A stretch of DNA of 64,000 nucleotides from Dyadobacter psychrotolerans (GTDB taxonomy: Bacteria > Bacteroidota > Bacteroidia > Cytophagales > Spirosomataceae). The translations under genes and the position numbers were made by a program. The notes under the pieces were generated by a model, which saw only the letters and a list, made by a program, of their open reading frames with translations, ran no database searches and had not been told where the DNA came from. Position 1 is the first letter of the stretch. Each line of letters begins with the position of its first letter. The stretch spans positions 372,001-436,000 of the forward strand of contig NZ_SMFL01000002.1 of the NCBI RefSeq assembly GCF_004349265.1. Reading direction: 5' to 3'. Positions 54,380-63,953 of this stretch are shown here, in pieces.

Positions 54380-54952
54380 ATGAGAAAATTGGTTTTGTTC
54401 GCGCACATTTCCCTGGATGGTTTTGCCGGAGATATAAATGGCGGCCTCGGTTTTTTATCTTACAACGAGGAACTTCAGCAGTTCGCCGAAGAGCTGATAA
54501 AAACGGTAGGTTCGCCGGTTTACGGCAGGAATACCTATCATTTGATGGAAGGTTACTGGCCCACGGTTTTGAATAATCCGGATGCAAACGAACAGGAGCT
54601 TGACCATGCGCGATGGGTGCATCAGATTCCTAAAATTGTTTTCTCAACAACATTGCCCAGTGCGGACTGGAATAATACGACGTTGATAAAAGACAATGTG
54701 GCAGAAGAGATAAACAAACTTAAAGAGCAACCCGGCAAAGATCTGGTGATATTCGGAAGCCCGGGACTGGCTAAAAGCCTTATGAATCTTGGCCTGATCG
54801 ATGCATATAAATTAACACTCCATCCGGTTATTCTGGGGAAAGGTATCAGTCTTTTCGACAGCAAAACACCAATGAGTAATTTGAAATTATTGGAATCAAA
54901 AACGCTCGGGTCCGGGGTGGTGACTTTACATTATGTAAAGGAGGTTCAATGA
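54380..54952 (+). CDS. dihydrofolate reductase-like protein (RibD C-terminal domain family)
   Basis: A 190-residue single-domain NADPH-dependent reductase. Motifs are the start K-L-V-L-F-A-H-I-S-L-D-G-F-A-G, G-R-N-T-Y-H-L-M (about 54), and D-L-V-I-F-G-S-P-G-L-A. The family includes riboflavin-pathway reductases, but stand-alone members like this are mostly of unknown substrate and are distinct from true FolA. It is a single gene. Confidence 0.9.
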   Translation: MRKLVLFAHISLDGFAGDINGGLGFLSYNEELQQFAEELIKTVGSPVYGRNTYHLMEGYWPTVLNNPDANEQELDHARWVHQIPKIVFSTTLPSADWNNTTLIKDNVAEEINKLKEQPGKDLVIFGSPGLAKSLMNLGLIDAYKLTLHPVILGKGISLFDSKTPMSNLKLLESKTLGSGVVTLHYVKEVQ

Positions 54953-55030
54953 CTTTTTGCGAAACTTAAAAACTATTTCATCTCAACCAATTTCACGACC
55001 TGCTGACAAAGTTCATACCTAAGGTTGAAC

Positions 55031-55091
55031 AAACAGGCCTTTATTGGCATGGGAGTTGTTAAAAAGTGTATGAACGTGCAACTGGCCTGTT
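55031..55091. repeat. intergenic inverted repeat after the RibD_C gene
   Basis: AACAGGCC (55031-55038) and GGCCTGTT (55084-55091) are perfect inverse copies with a 45-base loop, between the convergent genes ending at 54952 and 55191. It may end transcription, but no T run follows. Confidence 0.4.
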
Positions 55092-55190
55092 GAGAGAAGA
55101 GTCGATACACGCTAACTGGTTTATATATAAATCAATCTCGGGTACGGGCTGTTTAGAGCCTGCGTAGATGAGATATGTGAGTCCTGATGC

Positions 55191-55643
55191 CTATAACCTC
55201 TGTTTTAACTTCTTAAAAAAGTGTCTGCCAATTATCAGGCTCATAACTAAACTATATGCAATTAATTTTCCAGGCAGTAAAATAATCTGTGTAAAAAGGA
55301 CCCATCGGTTAAAATCGTCCGAGATTCTGAATGGGTTGTCAACCAATCCCCCTAACCAGCCAATATTCGTATGGTCGGGCTTGGCGCTCACGAAATGACC
55401 AACTAACACATAGAGGAAAAAAAGGCAAAGTCTGTAAAGGTTTTGCTTAAATCCTATGTAAGCCGAATCTTCGAAGACCCAGGACAGAGCGGTGCCTGCC
55501 AGAATCAGGCCCACAACAATCGCAACGTAAATAAGCCATTTTCGTGGAGGTTCACCTTCATCGTCAGGCTCAGGTGGATTTATCCCGACCTTACCAACCG
55601 GACCCGGATTACGGGATTCAAAAAACCATTCAAGTAAGCCCAT
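55191..55643 (-). CDS. small membrane protein, unknown function
   Basis: A 150-residue protein with an acidic, Pro-rich N-terminal 35 residues (N-P-P-E-P-D-D-E-G-E-P-P) and three hydrophobic segments (about 37-57, 70-87, 112-137). No family is recognised. The regular frame, the membrane topology and the divergent neighbour at 55811 support a real gene. Confidence 0.6.
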   Translation of the reverse strand: MGLLEWFFESRNPGPVGKVGINPPEPDDEGEPPRKWLIYVAIVVGLILAGTALSWVFEDSAYIGFKQNLYRLCLFFLYVLVGHFVSAKPDHTNIGWLGGLVDNPFRISDDFNRWVLFTQIILLPGKLIAYSLVMSLIIGRHFFKKLKQRL

Positions 55644-55738
55644 AGACGTTTTTAAAATCTAAATTATAGCTAAATAAAAGTTTTGAAAAAACTTTGTGTA
55701 CAGTGGCATAAGGTGTATTCTGCTAAAATACGTTTGCT

Positions 55739-55785
55739 TACGGTTAAAAACCGTATATCTTGCCAGAGTCAGCTGACTAATTTTG
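55739..55785 (+). promoter_or_regulatory. promoter region of the ornithine cyclodeaminase-like gene
   Basis: TAATTTTG (55778-55785) is an exact TAnnTTTG box 25 nt before the start codon. A perfect TACGGTT-AAA-AACCGTA palindrome (55739-55755) lies just upstream and may be an operator. No good -33 box is visible. Confidence 0.45.
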
Positions 55786-55810
55786 AAGTTTATATTTATC
55801 CAATACATCT

Positions 55811-56764
55811 ATGTTAATTATACCTGACGATAAGGTAAGTGAATATTTAGCCTATCCGGAACTGATTGAGGCCTTGCGCGAAATATTTCTTTCTGATTAT
55901 ACGCTGCCGCTTCGTCACCACCACTTTTATAAAAATGCTGAGGGTGAGGAAAATACGTTGATTCTTATGCCTGTATGGAATAAAGAGTACATCGGGATGA
56001 AGCAGGTTACCGTAGCCCCTGGAAATGCCGGGAAAAATATCCCTGCCATATTTGCCCAATATATCCTAAGCAACGCCATAACCGGACAGCCACTGGCTCT
56101 GATGAACGCTGCACAGCTAACTTCGAGAAGAACCGCTTGTACCTCCGCACTTGCCTCTTCTTTTCTGTCAAGAGAAGACGCTGAAAACCTGCTGATCATT
56201 GGCGGGGGAGCGGTGGCTACACACCTTGTTGAAGCGCACCTTGCTGTCCGCAAATTTAAAAAAGTGAATATATGGATGCGGAATCAGGATAAACTGATAG
56301 CTTTTGTAAACGCACTTAAAACTAAAAATATTGATGCAGAAGCCGTAACAGATCTGGAAAAAACTGCACGGGAGGCTGACGTGATTTCTTGCGCGACTTT
56401 GTCCAAAACGCCCGTAATAAAAGGAGAATGGATTAAGCCGGGGACGCATTTGGATATGATCGGTTCACACAAACCGGATACCCGCGAAACGGACAATGAA
56501 GCAATACGGAAAAGCAGCATTTTTGTTGACTCCCGCATGGGTGCATTACACGAAACCGGAGAGTTGGCATTACCTATTGCAGAGCGTCTTATTTCTGAGA
56601 AAGATATACAGGCCGATATTGTTGAGTTGGTGAAAGGCACTCATCCGGGAAGAAAAAGCCAGGAAGAAATTACCCTGTTTAAATCTGCCGGACTGGCAGT
56701 GGAAGATCTTGCCGCGGCACTGCTGGTTTTTAAAAAGTTTACCAGCCAGTCCGACCAGCAATAA
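55811..56764 (+). CDS. ornithine cyclodeaminase/mu-crystallin family protein
   Basis: A 317-residue NAD-binding protein of the ornithine cyclodeaminase, alanine dehydrogenase and ketimine reductase family. Typical are K-Q-V-T-V-A-P-G-N (substrate-side Lys, about 65), L-T-S-R-R-T-A-C-T-S-A-L-A, the Rossmann motif I-I-G-G-G-A-V-A-T-H, D-M-I-G-S-H-K-P-D near 220, and D-S-R-M-G-A-L-H-E-T-G-E. Members form or reduce cyclic imines from amino acids. The exact reaction cannot be assigned, and no amino-acid pathway genes adjoin it. Confidence 0.93.
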   Translation: MLIIPDDKVSEYLAYPELIEALREIFLSDYTLPLRHHHFYKNAEGEENTLILMPVWNKEYIGMKQVTVAPGNAGKNIPAIFAQYILSNAITGQPLALMNAAQLTSRRTACTSALASSFLSREDAENLLIIGGGAVATHLVEAHLAVRKFKKVNIWMRNQDKLIAFVNALKTKNIDAEAVTDLEKTAREADVISCATLSKTPVIKGEWIKPGTHLDMIGSHKPDTRETDNEAIRKSSIFVDSRMGALHETGELALPIAERLISEKDIQADIVELVKGTHPGRKSQEEITLFKSAGLAVEDLAAALLVFKKFTSQSDQQ

Positions 56765-57024
56765 GAAACTTGAACCGGAAGTTTGCTTTTTAAGCGATTT
56801 ACAGCAAGATTCCTGGCCTGGGTAACATGGGTCAGGATTTTTTTTTTGTAAAATATCAAGTTATAATATGGGGATTTTTCTTTTTGCTTGTCTGTAAGGG
56901 GATGTGTTGTCAAATTTTTAAAACTTAGTTCTATAAGGCGTTCAATGTTTTTCTACAAAATGGGCGTTTTTGGAAGTTGTTTTTGATTTGGTAACACAAT
57001 TTATGTCTTACTAAAACAACATTT

Positions 57025-60000
57025 ATGAAAACATCAATCCGAATGATGATCCTGTTGATTGCACTTACAGGAGCCCTGAATTTTGTAGCAAATGCGCAAA
57101 CTTACAACTGGAAGCCAGTCCGAATGGGCGGTGGCGGTAATGTGACAAGCATTAAGGCGCACCCGAAAGTGCCAAATCTTTATTTTATTACCACTGATGT
57201 TGGTACGCCTTATCGCTGGAACCATGCTACCCAAAAATGGGAAGATCTGATGTGGTATGGCAAAATACCAACGACCTACTGGAACTGGGAAGCAGCAGCT
57301 AAATGCGGGGACCTGGCGTTTGATCCGGGCGACGTAACGGGAAACATTCTTTATGCAACTCATCAGACAGGCAAGGGAACTGTTCCTGGTGGGGGAACTT
57401 CTCCCGGTACGGTTTTGAAGTCGGTGGACAGGGGTGCAACCTGGACAGACTGCCAGCTGCCGATAACTGTTCTCCCCAACAGCGACCAGACTTTTTCTGA
57501 CCGACTCGCGGTTGATCCTAACAATAGTAATGTGGTATATGTAACAACCCGTGCCAATGGTACATACAAGAGTACAGCGGCTGGGGCGGTAGGATCATGG
57601 ACGAAGGTCAATACTTCTTTACCCGACGACCTGCCCGGCAGATTTATATTTTTCGATAAAAGCGGTGGTGTGATTGATGGTGCGACCAAAAACATTTTTC
57701 TTGGAAGCCGGGATGGCGTATACCGTAGTACGGATGGTGGGAATTCGTTTGCATTAATGCCAGGCAGCCCTGTCCGGCCGCGCCGCGCCAGCATTAGCAA
57801 TGACGGTACTTTTTTTGTGACACAAACGCTCCGGGACTATAATGTAAAAGAAGAAGGTACAACAGTAAACAAATGGAACGGAAGCAGCTGGGTAAATATT
57901 ACGCCGGTAACCGGTAAGGAATTCAGCGGTGTAGGGGTGAATCCCGCCAACAGTAATGAGATTATTGTAACAACCACAGGTTCATGGAATCATGATGTTG
58001 CCTACCGCAGCACCACGGGCGGGAGCGGAGGAAGCTGGTCGTCAATGGTCCCTGCAACCCGGGATGCTACTGAGGCACCTCATTCAGGAGGAGATGGTGC
58101 AAACGGAAATATCGGTCACAATGTGAATGGTTTTGCCTGGGATCCGTTCAGTGCAGGACAGGTTTGGTTTTCGGATATGCTTGACGTAGGTCAGACGACC
58201 AACGTATGGGATTCCAGGGTTACATGGAAATTACGTAATAACGGATTGGAAGAAATTGTAGTGGCAGGCCCATTGGTAGCGCCACCTTCAGGCTCTAACT
58301 ATCTTGTTTCTACCACGGGAGATGTGGGTGGTTTTGACCATAAATCTTTGGATACGCCACCCGCAAAAGGAATATCAAGCTCATTTATTACCAATACAGG
58401 CTGTAATACTTCGGGTGGTGCAATTCAGTACAACGATCCAAACTTTATAGCACGCGTCGGCAGTGATGGGTGGAATGGAACTGCTATCGGAGGTTATTCG
58501 ACTAACGGCGGCACGTCTTATACCAAATTTGCTACACTACCCGGAGCAAGAGGAAGGATTGCCGTTTCTGCCACCAGCAGAAAAATGGTCTGGGTTACAC
58601 AAGGAGGCTTAACCTACCAATCTTCCAATCTCGGCACCAACTGGACTGCTTGCGTGGGCGTTCCTACCGGCGTTTTAAAAGCAGGCAGTATTTACGATAT
58701 CTGGGCGGGAATGCAGCCACTGGCAGCGGACAAAGTGAACGGTAATATTTTTTACATTTATGCAGCTGGCAAAGTTTATGTCAGCACCGATGGTGGAGTG
58801 AGTTTTGCAGCGGCGGCCAGCAACTTACCTAATGTAGGAAATGTGGCGCAAATGAATGTGGAAACAACCCCGGGAAAAGAAGGAGATCTTTGGATTTCAT
58901 TTTCAGGTGACGGACTTTTTCATTCAACAGATACAGCAAAAACTTTTACAAAAGTAAACCCTTCGGTAATCACCAGACCAAAGTGGGTGGCAGTCGGAAA
59001 GGCTGATACAACCGCATCGTCCAACCCCGTTATTTATGTTAGTTCGGAGGGAACGGCCATAAATGGTGTTTCTTATGGTGTTTTTCGTTCAGATGATAAT
59101 GGCGGCAGCTGGACAACGATCGCAAATCCGGTTCCGGGAATTGTAAGTAACATGGCTGCTGATTTGCATGGAAGAGTATACCTTGGCATTGGTGGAAATG
59201 GAATCTTTGTCGGTGAACCTTCCGGCGGACCAGTCGTTTCCGTGGCAGTGGCTCCGGCCGTGGATTCAGTCATCGTTGGTTTTACCAAACAACTGAAAGC
59301 CACGCTCACACCGGCATATCCGACCAACAACGCGGTTAGCTGGAGTTCATCCGACACGAATATTGCTACCGTTAGTTCGACCGGGCTGGTTACAGGCGTT
59401 TCTGCGGGGCTTTCAACCATTATGGTAACCACCCAGGACGGCGGAAAAACCGCTCAAAGCAGTATCAAAGTTACACCTGTAATTCCGGTAACTTCGGTAA
59501 TGCTCGACTCGACAACCCTGGTAGGATTGGGCGTTTCTAAAAACCTGGTTGCGACTGTATTTCCTGTAAACGCTACTTACAAAAGTGTGAGCTGGACTTC
59601 TTCTGACACTACCATTGCCAAAATTAATGAAAGCGGATTGGTTGCCGGACTTAATCTGGGCACGGCAACAATCACAGTTACCACTGCGGACGGTGGAAAA
59701 ACAGCTGCTACTTTGCTGACAGTCGGTACCAATATCCGGGCAAATAATTGCGGCGGACCGACGATAAGCAATTTCGTAGCTGACACGCCTCAGTCTGCAT
59801 CCATGTGGACATCGGGCACACAAACTGCTCAAAATCTGACAGGTCTTGTAAATCCGGCACCTGAGAATGTTTACAAAACACAGCGAAACAGTGGTACGAC
59901 ATTACAGTACAGTTACGGAAACCTGATTCCAAATGCGGTCTATAAGGTCCGGCTGCACTTTTCTGAAATCAGTGAAACGATCACTTCCGGAAAACGGAAG

Positions 60001-62925
60001 TTTAATGTGACCGGAAATTCTGTGGCTGATACGCTGCTTAAAAACTTTGATATATTTGCGCAGGCTGGTGGCAGACATAAGCCGATCATTAAAGAATTCA
60101 ATATTAGATCGACGGTTTCCGGGTTGATCAATCTGACCTTCAGACCGATTGCAAACATGAATTATCCTGCAATCAATGCGATTGAAGTCGGCCTTACACC
60201 CCTTACGTCAGTCGGAGTGAACCCATCAACTGCTTTTGTAGGTGTGGGTGATACAACAAGATTGGCAGCAATGGTGTTACCTGCAAACGCAACCAATCAA
60301 AAAGTAACCTGGACTTCGTCAAATACATCCACGGTAAGTGTTGATGGAAGTGGGCTTCTACGCGGAGTGTCGCCTGGTACTGCCGTCATCACAGCAACCA
60401 CAGACGAAGGTCGCAAAACGGCTTCTTCAACAGTAACGGCCGCGAACATCGCAGTGACAGGCGTGACGATCCCGTCAACCGGTTCAGTGGGTGTGAATAA
60501 TTCGGTTACACTTGCTGCAACGATACAGCCTGCAAATGCCACAAACAAAACGCTGATCTGGTCGACTTCCAATGCCGGTATTGTTTCGGTTAACCAGAGC
60601 GGCGTTGTAACCGGTGTTGCTCCGGGAGATGCTACCATTACGGTTACAACGCAGGATGGAGCAAAAACAGCCAGCAGCGTCATATCGGCTTCCAATGTTT
60701 TGCTGGCATCGGTGGTACTAAGTAAAACCAACGCTACTGTTGGCGTGGGAGATACAACTTCGATTAAAGCAACTGTTGCTCCTTTAAATGCAAGTAATAA
60801 AACGGTGGTATGGAACTCATCGGATCCTTCAGTTGCTACGGTTAACAGCAGTGGAATTGTTACTGCGGTGGCTATCGGAACAGCTACTGTTACAGCTACT
60901 GCACAGGATGCCAGCGGACTTTCTTCGGGTTCGGCCATAACTGTGATCAGCGCGGGAGCATGCGGGATTATGACGAATAATGGTTTTGAGAGCAGCTTTG
61001 TAAACTGGATCCGAAACCCGAATGTTTCCGTCGCAAAAATTGGCACTTCTGCCCGCAGCGGGTTGAAAAGTGCTGTGATTACGGCAGATCAGGGAGCGAT
61101 TAATTATGGAAAAGCAATCCCTGTAACAGGCGGGTCGGAAATCACTTTTGATGTTTGGGCAAAAGTGGAAGGAACTCCTAACCCATCAAATGCTTCCCAA
61201 TTGATCCTGCCGTGGTGGGCCGGAATCGGAATCGATTTTTATGATTCACAGGGAGCTAAAATAACAAGCGGCACGACGCAATTCCAGGTTCATCCATCTA
61301 CGCCGGCGGCGACTGCAACCGTATATACCAAATATACAGTAACTAAACTTGCACCCGCAAACGCAGCCACCATCGGTATATGGGCTTCGAAGGCTGGTCC
61401 GTCTGGTCAGTTGGTGGTAGATGATTTCTGTCTGACGATTGCTGCTCCGCCACAAATCGCACAAACAGTTTCTCTGGACAGTCTGGCGCCAAAGACTGTA
61501 GGCGATATCAGTTTTGATCCAGGTGCGGTAGCGAGTTCTGGTTTACCGGTCAGTTACTCAAGTTCGGATACAACAGTAGCTGTCATTTCAAACGGGAAGA
61601 TCCAGGTCATTGCACCCGGAACGACTGTGATCACCGCCTCTCAGAATGGCAACGAAACATACAGCGCAGCCCCGGCGTCGAGCCGTACATTGAAGGTTTC
61701 TTCAGGATTGAAGGTGCTTTATAAAGATGGGGACAATGGCCAGGTTGACAACAATACCATTAAGCCATATCTGACCATTTCCAATGAAAGTTCAGTTGCC
61801 GTCCCTTACAGCGAACTTACAGCGCGCTACTGGGTTACTGCGGAGAATTATGCCGGGATAAACAAATGGATTGACTATGCCGAGATCGGAAATAACAAGG
61901 TTACCATAAACTATGTTGCACTTGACAAACCGCGTCAGGGAGCACTGGGCTATGTGGAGTATCAGTTTAACGCATCTGCAGGCAGTTTAAATGCGGGAGG
62001 TAATTCAGGTGTTATTCAGTCGAGATTTGCGAATGTAAACTGGGAAAATCTTGCAGAAACGGATGATTATTCATTTAAAAGCAGCTCGTCCTACACTGCA
62101 AATGACCATATTACCCTATATCGCAATGGTAAACTTTGGTGGGGAACAGAGCCTGATACAGCTGCGGCAGTTTTAGATCTGAAAGTTTATTCCGAAAATA
62201 AAAACACCAATGCTTCTCCTACTTCGCTGAGCACCTGGCTTAAAATTGAAAACAAAGGAAACGTGCCGGTGGACTACGCAGATTTATCAATCCGTTACTG
62301 GTTCACAGCAGATGGTACAGCAAGCCTTAACTATTGGATTGACTTTGCAAAGTTAGCTGCGGGGAACATTTCAGGGCAGTTTACCGGGGGCCAACAGCTT
62401 GTGAATGCAGATACATATTTTGAATTGAAAGCAGCAGCTTCTCTGGGGAAACTATATCCGCTGAGCAATACAGGCAATATTCAGTACAGAATCGGAAAAA
62501 CGGATTGGTCGGCATTTGATGATACCAATGATCATTCTTATAAAGCAGCAGGCACATTCGCTGAAAACAATAAGATAACGATTTACTACAAAGGTCAGCT
62601 GGTTTATGGGCAGGAACCGGCTACACAGGTAAATGCCAGACTTGGCTTGCCAGAGATCGAAACAACGTCGGACGGGCTGAATGTGACCGTCCTGGGAAAT
62701 CCTGTGACAACAGATCATGCAAACATTATTGTCAGCGGGGCAAACGCATCGCCTGTCCGGATTCTGGTTGCCGATCTGAAAGGACGTGTTCTGTTTCAAA
62801 AACTGGTTGACAAACCCGTAGAAAATGAGCAGCACACCCTTCCTCTGGGTAAAAATTCAGGTTTGTATCTGATTAAGGTTGGTACATCAAAAGAAACGCT
62901 TTCTTTGAAAATAGTTAAGCCTTAA
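57025..62925 (+). CDS. giant modular GH74-type xyloglucanase-like protein with Ig-like, malectin-like and CBM3 modules and T9SS sorting domain
   Basis: A 1966-residue secreted protein. Order: signal peptide (1-25); two seven-bladed-propeller halves of GH74 type (about 26-735), with T-T-D-V-G-T-P-Y-R-W and T-T-G-D-V-G-G-F-D-H carrying the candidate catalytic Asp pair and several Asp-box turns; two BIG2 Ig-like repeats (738-900); a malectin-like carbohydrate-binding domain (902-1057); three more BIG2 repeats (1060-1310); a CBM4/9-like module (1312-1472); an Ig-like linker (1477-1555); two CBM3-type modules (1559-1866); and a type A T9SS sorting domain (1886-1966, ending L-K-I-V-K-P). It would bind and cut beta-glucans such as xyloglucan at the cell surface or outside. 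Confidence 0.92.
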   Translation: MKTSIRMMILLIALTGALNFVANAQTYNWKPVRMGGGGNVTSIKAHPKVPNLYFITTDVGTPYRWNHATQKWEDLMWYGKIPTTYWNWEAAAKCGDLAFDPGDVTGNILYATHQTGKGTVPGGGTSPGTVLKSVDRGATWTDCQLPITVLPNSDQTFSDRLAVDPNNSNVVYVTTRANGTYKSTAAGAVGSWTKVNTSLPDDLPGRFIFFDKSGGVIDGATKNIFLGSRDGVYRSTDGGNSFALMPGSPVRPRRASISNDGTFFVTQTLRDYNVKEEGTTVNKWNGSSWVNITPVTGKEFSGVGVNPANSNEIIVTTTGSWNHDVAYRSTTGGSGGSWSSMVPATRDATEAPHSGGDGANGNIGHNVNGFAWDPFSAGQVWFSDMLDVGQTTNVWDSRVTWKLRNNGLEEIVVAGPLVAPPSGSNYLVSTTGDVGGFDHKSLDTPPAKGISSSFITNTGCNTSGGAIQYNDPNFIARVGSDGWNGTAIGGYSTNGGTSYTKFATLPGARGRIAVSATSRKMVWVTQGGLTYQSSNLGTNWTACVGVPTGVLKAGSIYDIWAGMQPLAADKVNGNIFYIYAAGKVYVSTDGGVSFAAAASNLPNVGNVAQMNVETTPGKEGDLWISFSGDGLFHSTDTAKTFTKVNPSVITRPKWVAVGKADTTASSNPVIYVSSEGTAINGVSYGVFRSDDNGGSWTTIANPVPGIVSNMAADLHGRVYLGIGGNGIFVGEPSGGPVVSVAVAPAVDSVIVGFTKQLKATLTPAYPTNNAVSWSSSDTNIATVSSTGLVTGVSAGLSTIMVTTQDGGKTAQSSIKVTPVIPVTSVMLDSTTLVGLGVSKNLVATVFPVNATYKSVSWTSSDTTIAKINESGLVAGLNLGTATITVTTADGGKTAATLLTVGTNIRANNCGGPTISNFVADTPQSASMWTSGTQTAQNLTGLVNPAPENVYKTQRNSGTTLQYSYGNLIPNAVYKVRLHFSEISETITSGKRKFNVTGNSVADTLLKNFDIFAQAGGRHKPIIKEFNIRSTVSGLINLTFRPIANMNYPAINAIEVGLTPLTSVGVNPSTAFVGVGDTTRLAAMVLPANATNQKVTWTSSNTSTVSVDGSGLLRGVSPGTAVITATTDEGRKTASSTVTAANIAVTGVTIPSTGSVGVNNSVTLAATIQPANATNKTLIWSTSNAGIVSVNQSGVVTGVAPGDATITVTTQDGAKTASSVISASNVLLASVVLSKTNATVGVGDTTSIKATVAPLNASNKTVVWNSSDPSVATVNSSGIVTAVAIGTATVTATAQDASGLSSGSAITVISAGACGIMTNNGFESSFVNWIRNPNVSVAKIGTSARSGLKSAVITADQGAINYGKAIPVTGGSEITFDVWAKVEGTPNPSNASQLILPWWAGIGIDFYDSQGAKITSGTTQFQVHPSTPAATATVYTKYTVTKLAPANAATIGIWASKAGPSGQLVVDDFCLTIAAPPQIAQTVSLDSLAPKTVGDISFDPGAVASSGLPVSYSSSDTTVAVISNGKIQVIAPGTTVITASQNGNETYSAAPASSRTLKVSSGLKVLYKDGDNGQVDNNTIKPYLTISNESSVAVPYSELTARYWVTAENYAGINKWIDYAEIGNNKVTINYVALDKPRQGALGYVEYQFNASAGSLNAGGNSGVIQSRFANVNWENLAETDDYSFKSSSSYTANDHITLYRNGKLWWGTEPDTAAAVLDLKVYSENKNTNASPTSLSTWLKIENKGNVPVDYADLSIRYWFTADGTASLNYWIDFAKLAAGNISGQFTGGQQLVNADTYFELKAAASLGKLYPLSNTGNIQYRIGKTDWSAFDDTNDHSYKAAGTFAENNKITIYYKGQLVYGQEPATQVNARLGLPEIETTSDGLNVTVLGNPVTTDHANIIVSGANASPVRILVADLKGRVLFQKLVDKPVENEQHTLPLGKNSGLYLIKVGTSKETLSLKIVKP

Positions 62926-62957
62926 TGTTTTAAATCGTTTTAGAAGTTTAATGTTGA

Positions 62958-62992
62958 AGTCCGGATCAGCCCAGGTTGATCCGGGCTTTTTT
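62958..62992 (+). terminator. rho-independent terminator of the GH74-type gene
   Basis: CCGGATCA (62961-62968) pairs with TGATCCGG (62977-62984), extended by AG/CT outside, and is followed by six T. It lies 33 nt after the stop codon, so the large gene is a single transcription unit. Confidence 0.9.
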
Positions 62993-63140
62993 GTAAACAG
63001 GCTGTAAAAAATCTTTTTGGTAATCTGGCTTTATAGAATTATTTATTGAAAAAAAAATATTATTTATAGTATGGGGATGGGGCATACAGTCTTGTCTATA
63101 TGATTAAACTGTAAATCCGTAGTAAGGTTAATTAAATGGT

Positions 63141-63806
63141 ATGGCAATTAATTCTATAAAAAAATTAGAACCCGAATCAGCCGTAAAACAGATCTCGGAT
63201 CTGCCTGTGCAGGATAACGAGCCGGTTATGCTCCACGATGAATACCTGATTCGTGAAATGTTTAACCAAAATCCCCAAAAGGGCTGCGAACTGCTGTTTC
63301 GACGGTACTACACCAATTTGTGCAATCATGCGATCCGGTTTGTGCATTCGGACGAGGTAGCAGAAGACATCGTTTCCGAGGTGTTTGCAGCGTTCTGGCA
63401 GGGCAGAACTTTTGAAATGATAACAACTTCCTATCGGGCCTACCTGTACAAGGCTGTAAGGAACCGGTCTTACAATTATTTGAAATGGGATTTGAACAGG
63501 ACCTCTCCATTGGAAGCAGCGGCAACTCCGTTTGTAGCCCAGGCGCTGAATCCCTGTGACGCATTATTATATAGTGAACTACATCAGCAGGTCGAACGAA
63601 TTGTACAGGAAATGCCGCCGCAATGCCGCAGGGCCTATTTGCTTAAACGTGTGGAAGGTAAAACACTCGAGGAGATCGCCGCTGAACTGCAAATTACGCC
63701 GAAATCGGTGGAGGCCCTTATCACGCGCGCTATTGCCAGACTTCGCAACGGATTAAAAGACAGCTGGTTTATATACCTGGCTCTGCTTCTTTCAATTAAA
63801 GTATAA
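63141..63806 (+). CDS. ECF-type RNA polymerase sigma factor
   Basis: A 221-residue extracytoplasmic-function sigma-70 factor. Region 2 (about 50-115) contains L-F-R-R-Y-Y-T-N-L-C-N-H-A and D-E-V-A-E-D-I-V-S-E-V-F-A-A-F-W. Region 4 (about 150-205) contains M-P-P-Q-C-R-R-A-Y-L-L-K-R-V-E-G and I-A-A-E-L-Q-I-T-P-K-S-V-E. The first 35 residues are an extra tail without known role. In Bacteroidota such genes are followed by a FecR-type anti-sigma gene and a SusCD pair, and the first codons of a FecR-like gene appear at the window edge. It probably responds to uptake of a glycan. Confidence 0.93.
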   Translation: MAINSIKKLEPESAVKQISDLPVQDNEPVMLHDEYLIREMFNQNPQKGCELLFRRYYTNLCNHAIRFVHSDEVAEDIVSEVFAAFWQGRTFEMITTSYRAYLYKAVRNRSYNYLKWDLNRTSPLEAAATPFVAQALNPCDALLYSELHQQVERIVQEMPPQCRRAYLLKRVEGKTLEEIAAELQITPKSVEALITRAIARLRNGLKDSWFIYLALLLSIKV

Positions 63807-63953
63807 ATCCGGTATGGGGTTGAGAACACCGTAATTGTCTGTTCTTTAAAATGTTCTCATTGAAACATTTCCTGTCCTCAGATGAGGTTTTTACGGTTGA
63901 TCTGAAATTTTCCAAACAGTCCTGACCGGGCTGTAAAAGCTAAAAAGTATAAG

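Noticed and set aside
59220..60950. Regular repeats resembling a repeat array
   Set aside because: They are coding BIG2 Ig-like repeats at protein level, about 80 residues each, not short direct DNA repeats or CRISPR.
60297..61046. 249-codon open frame on the minus strand, Thr/Val/Ala-rich
   Set aside because: It mirrors the BIG2 repeats of the GH74-type protein; the repetitive codons keep the antisense frame open.
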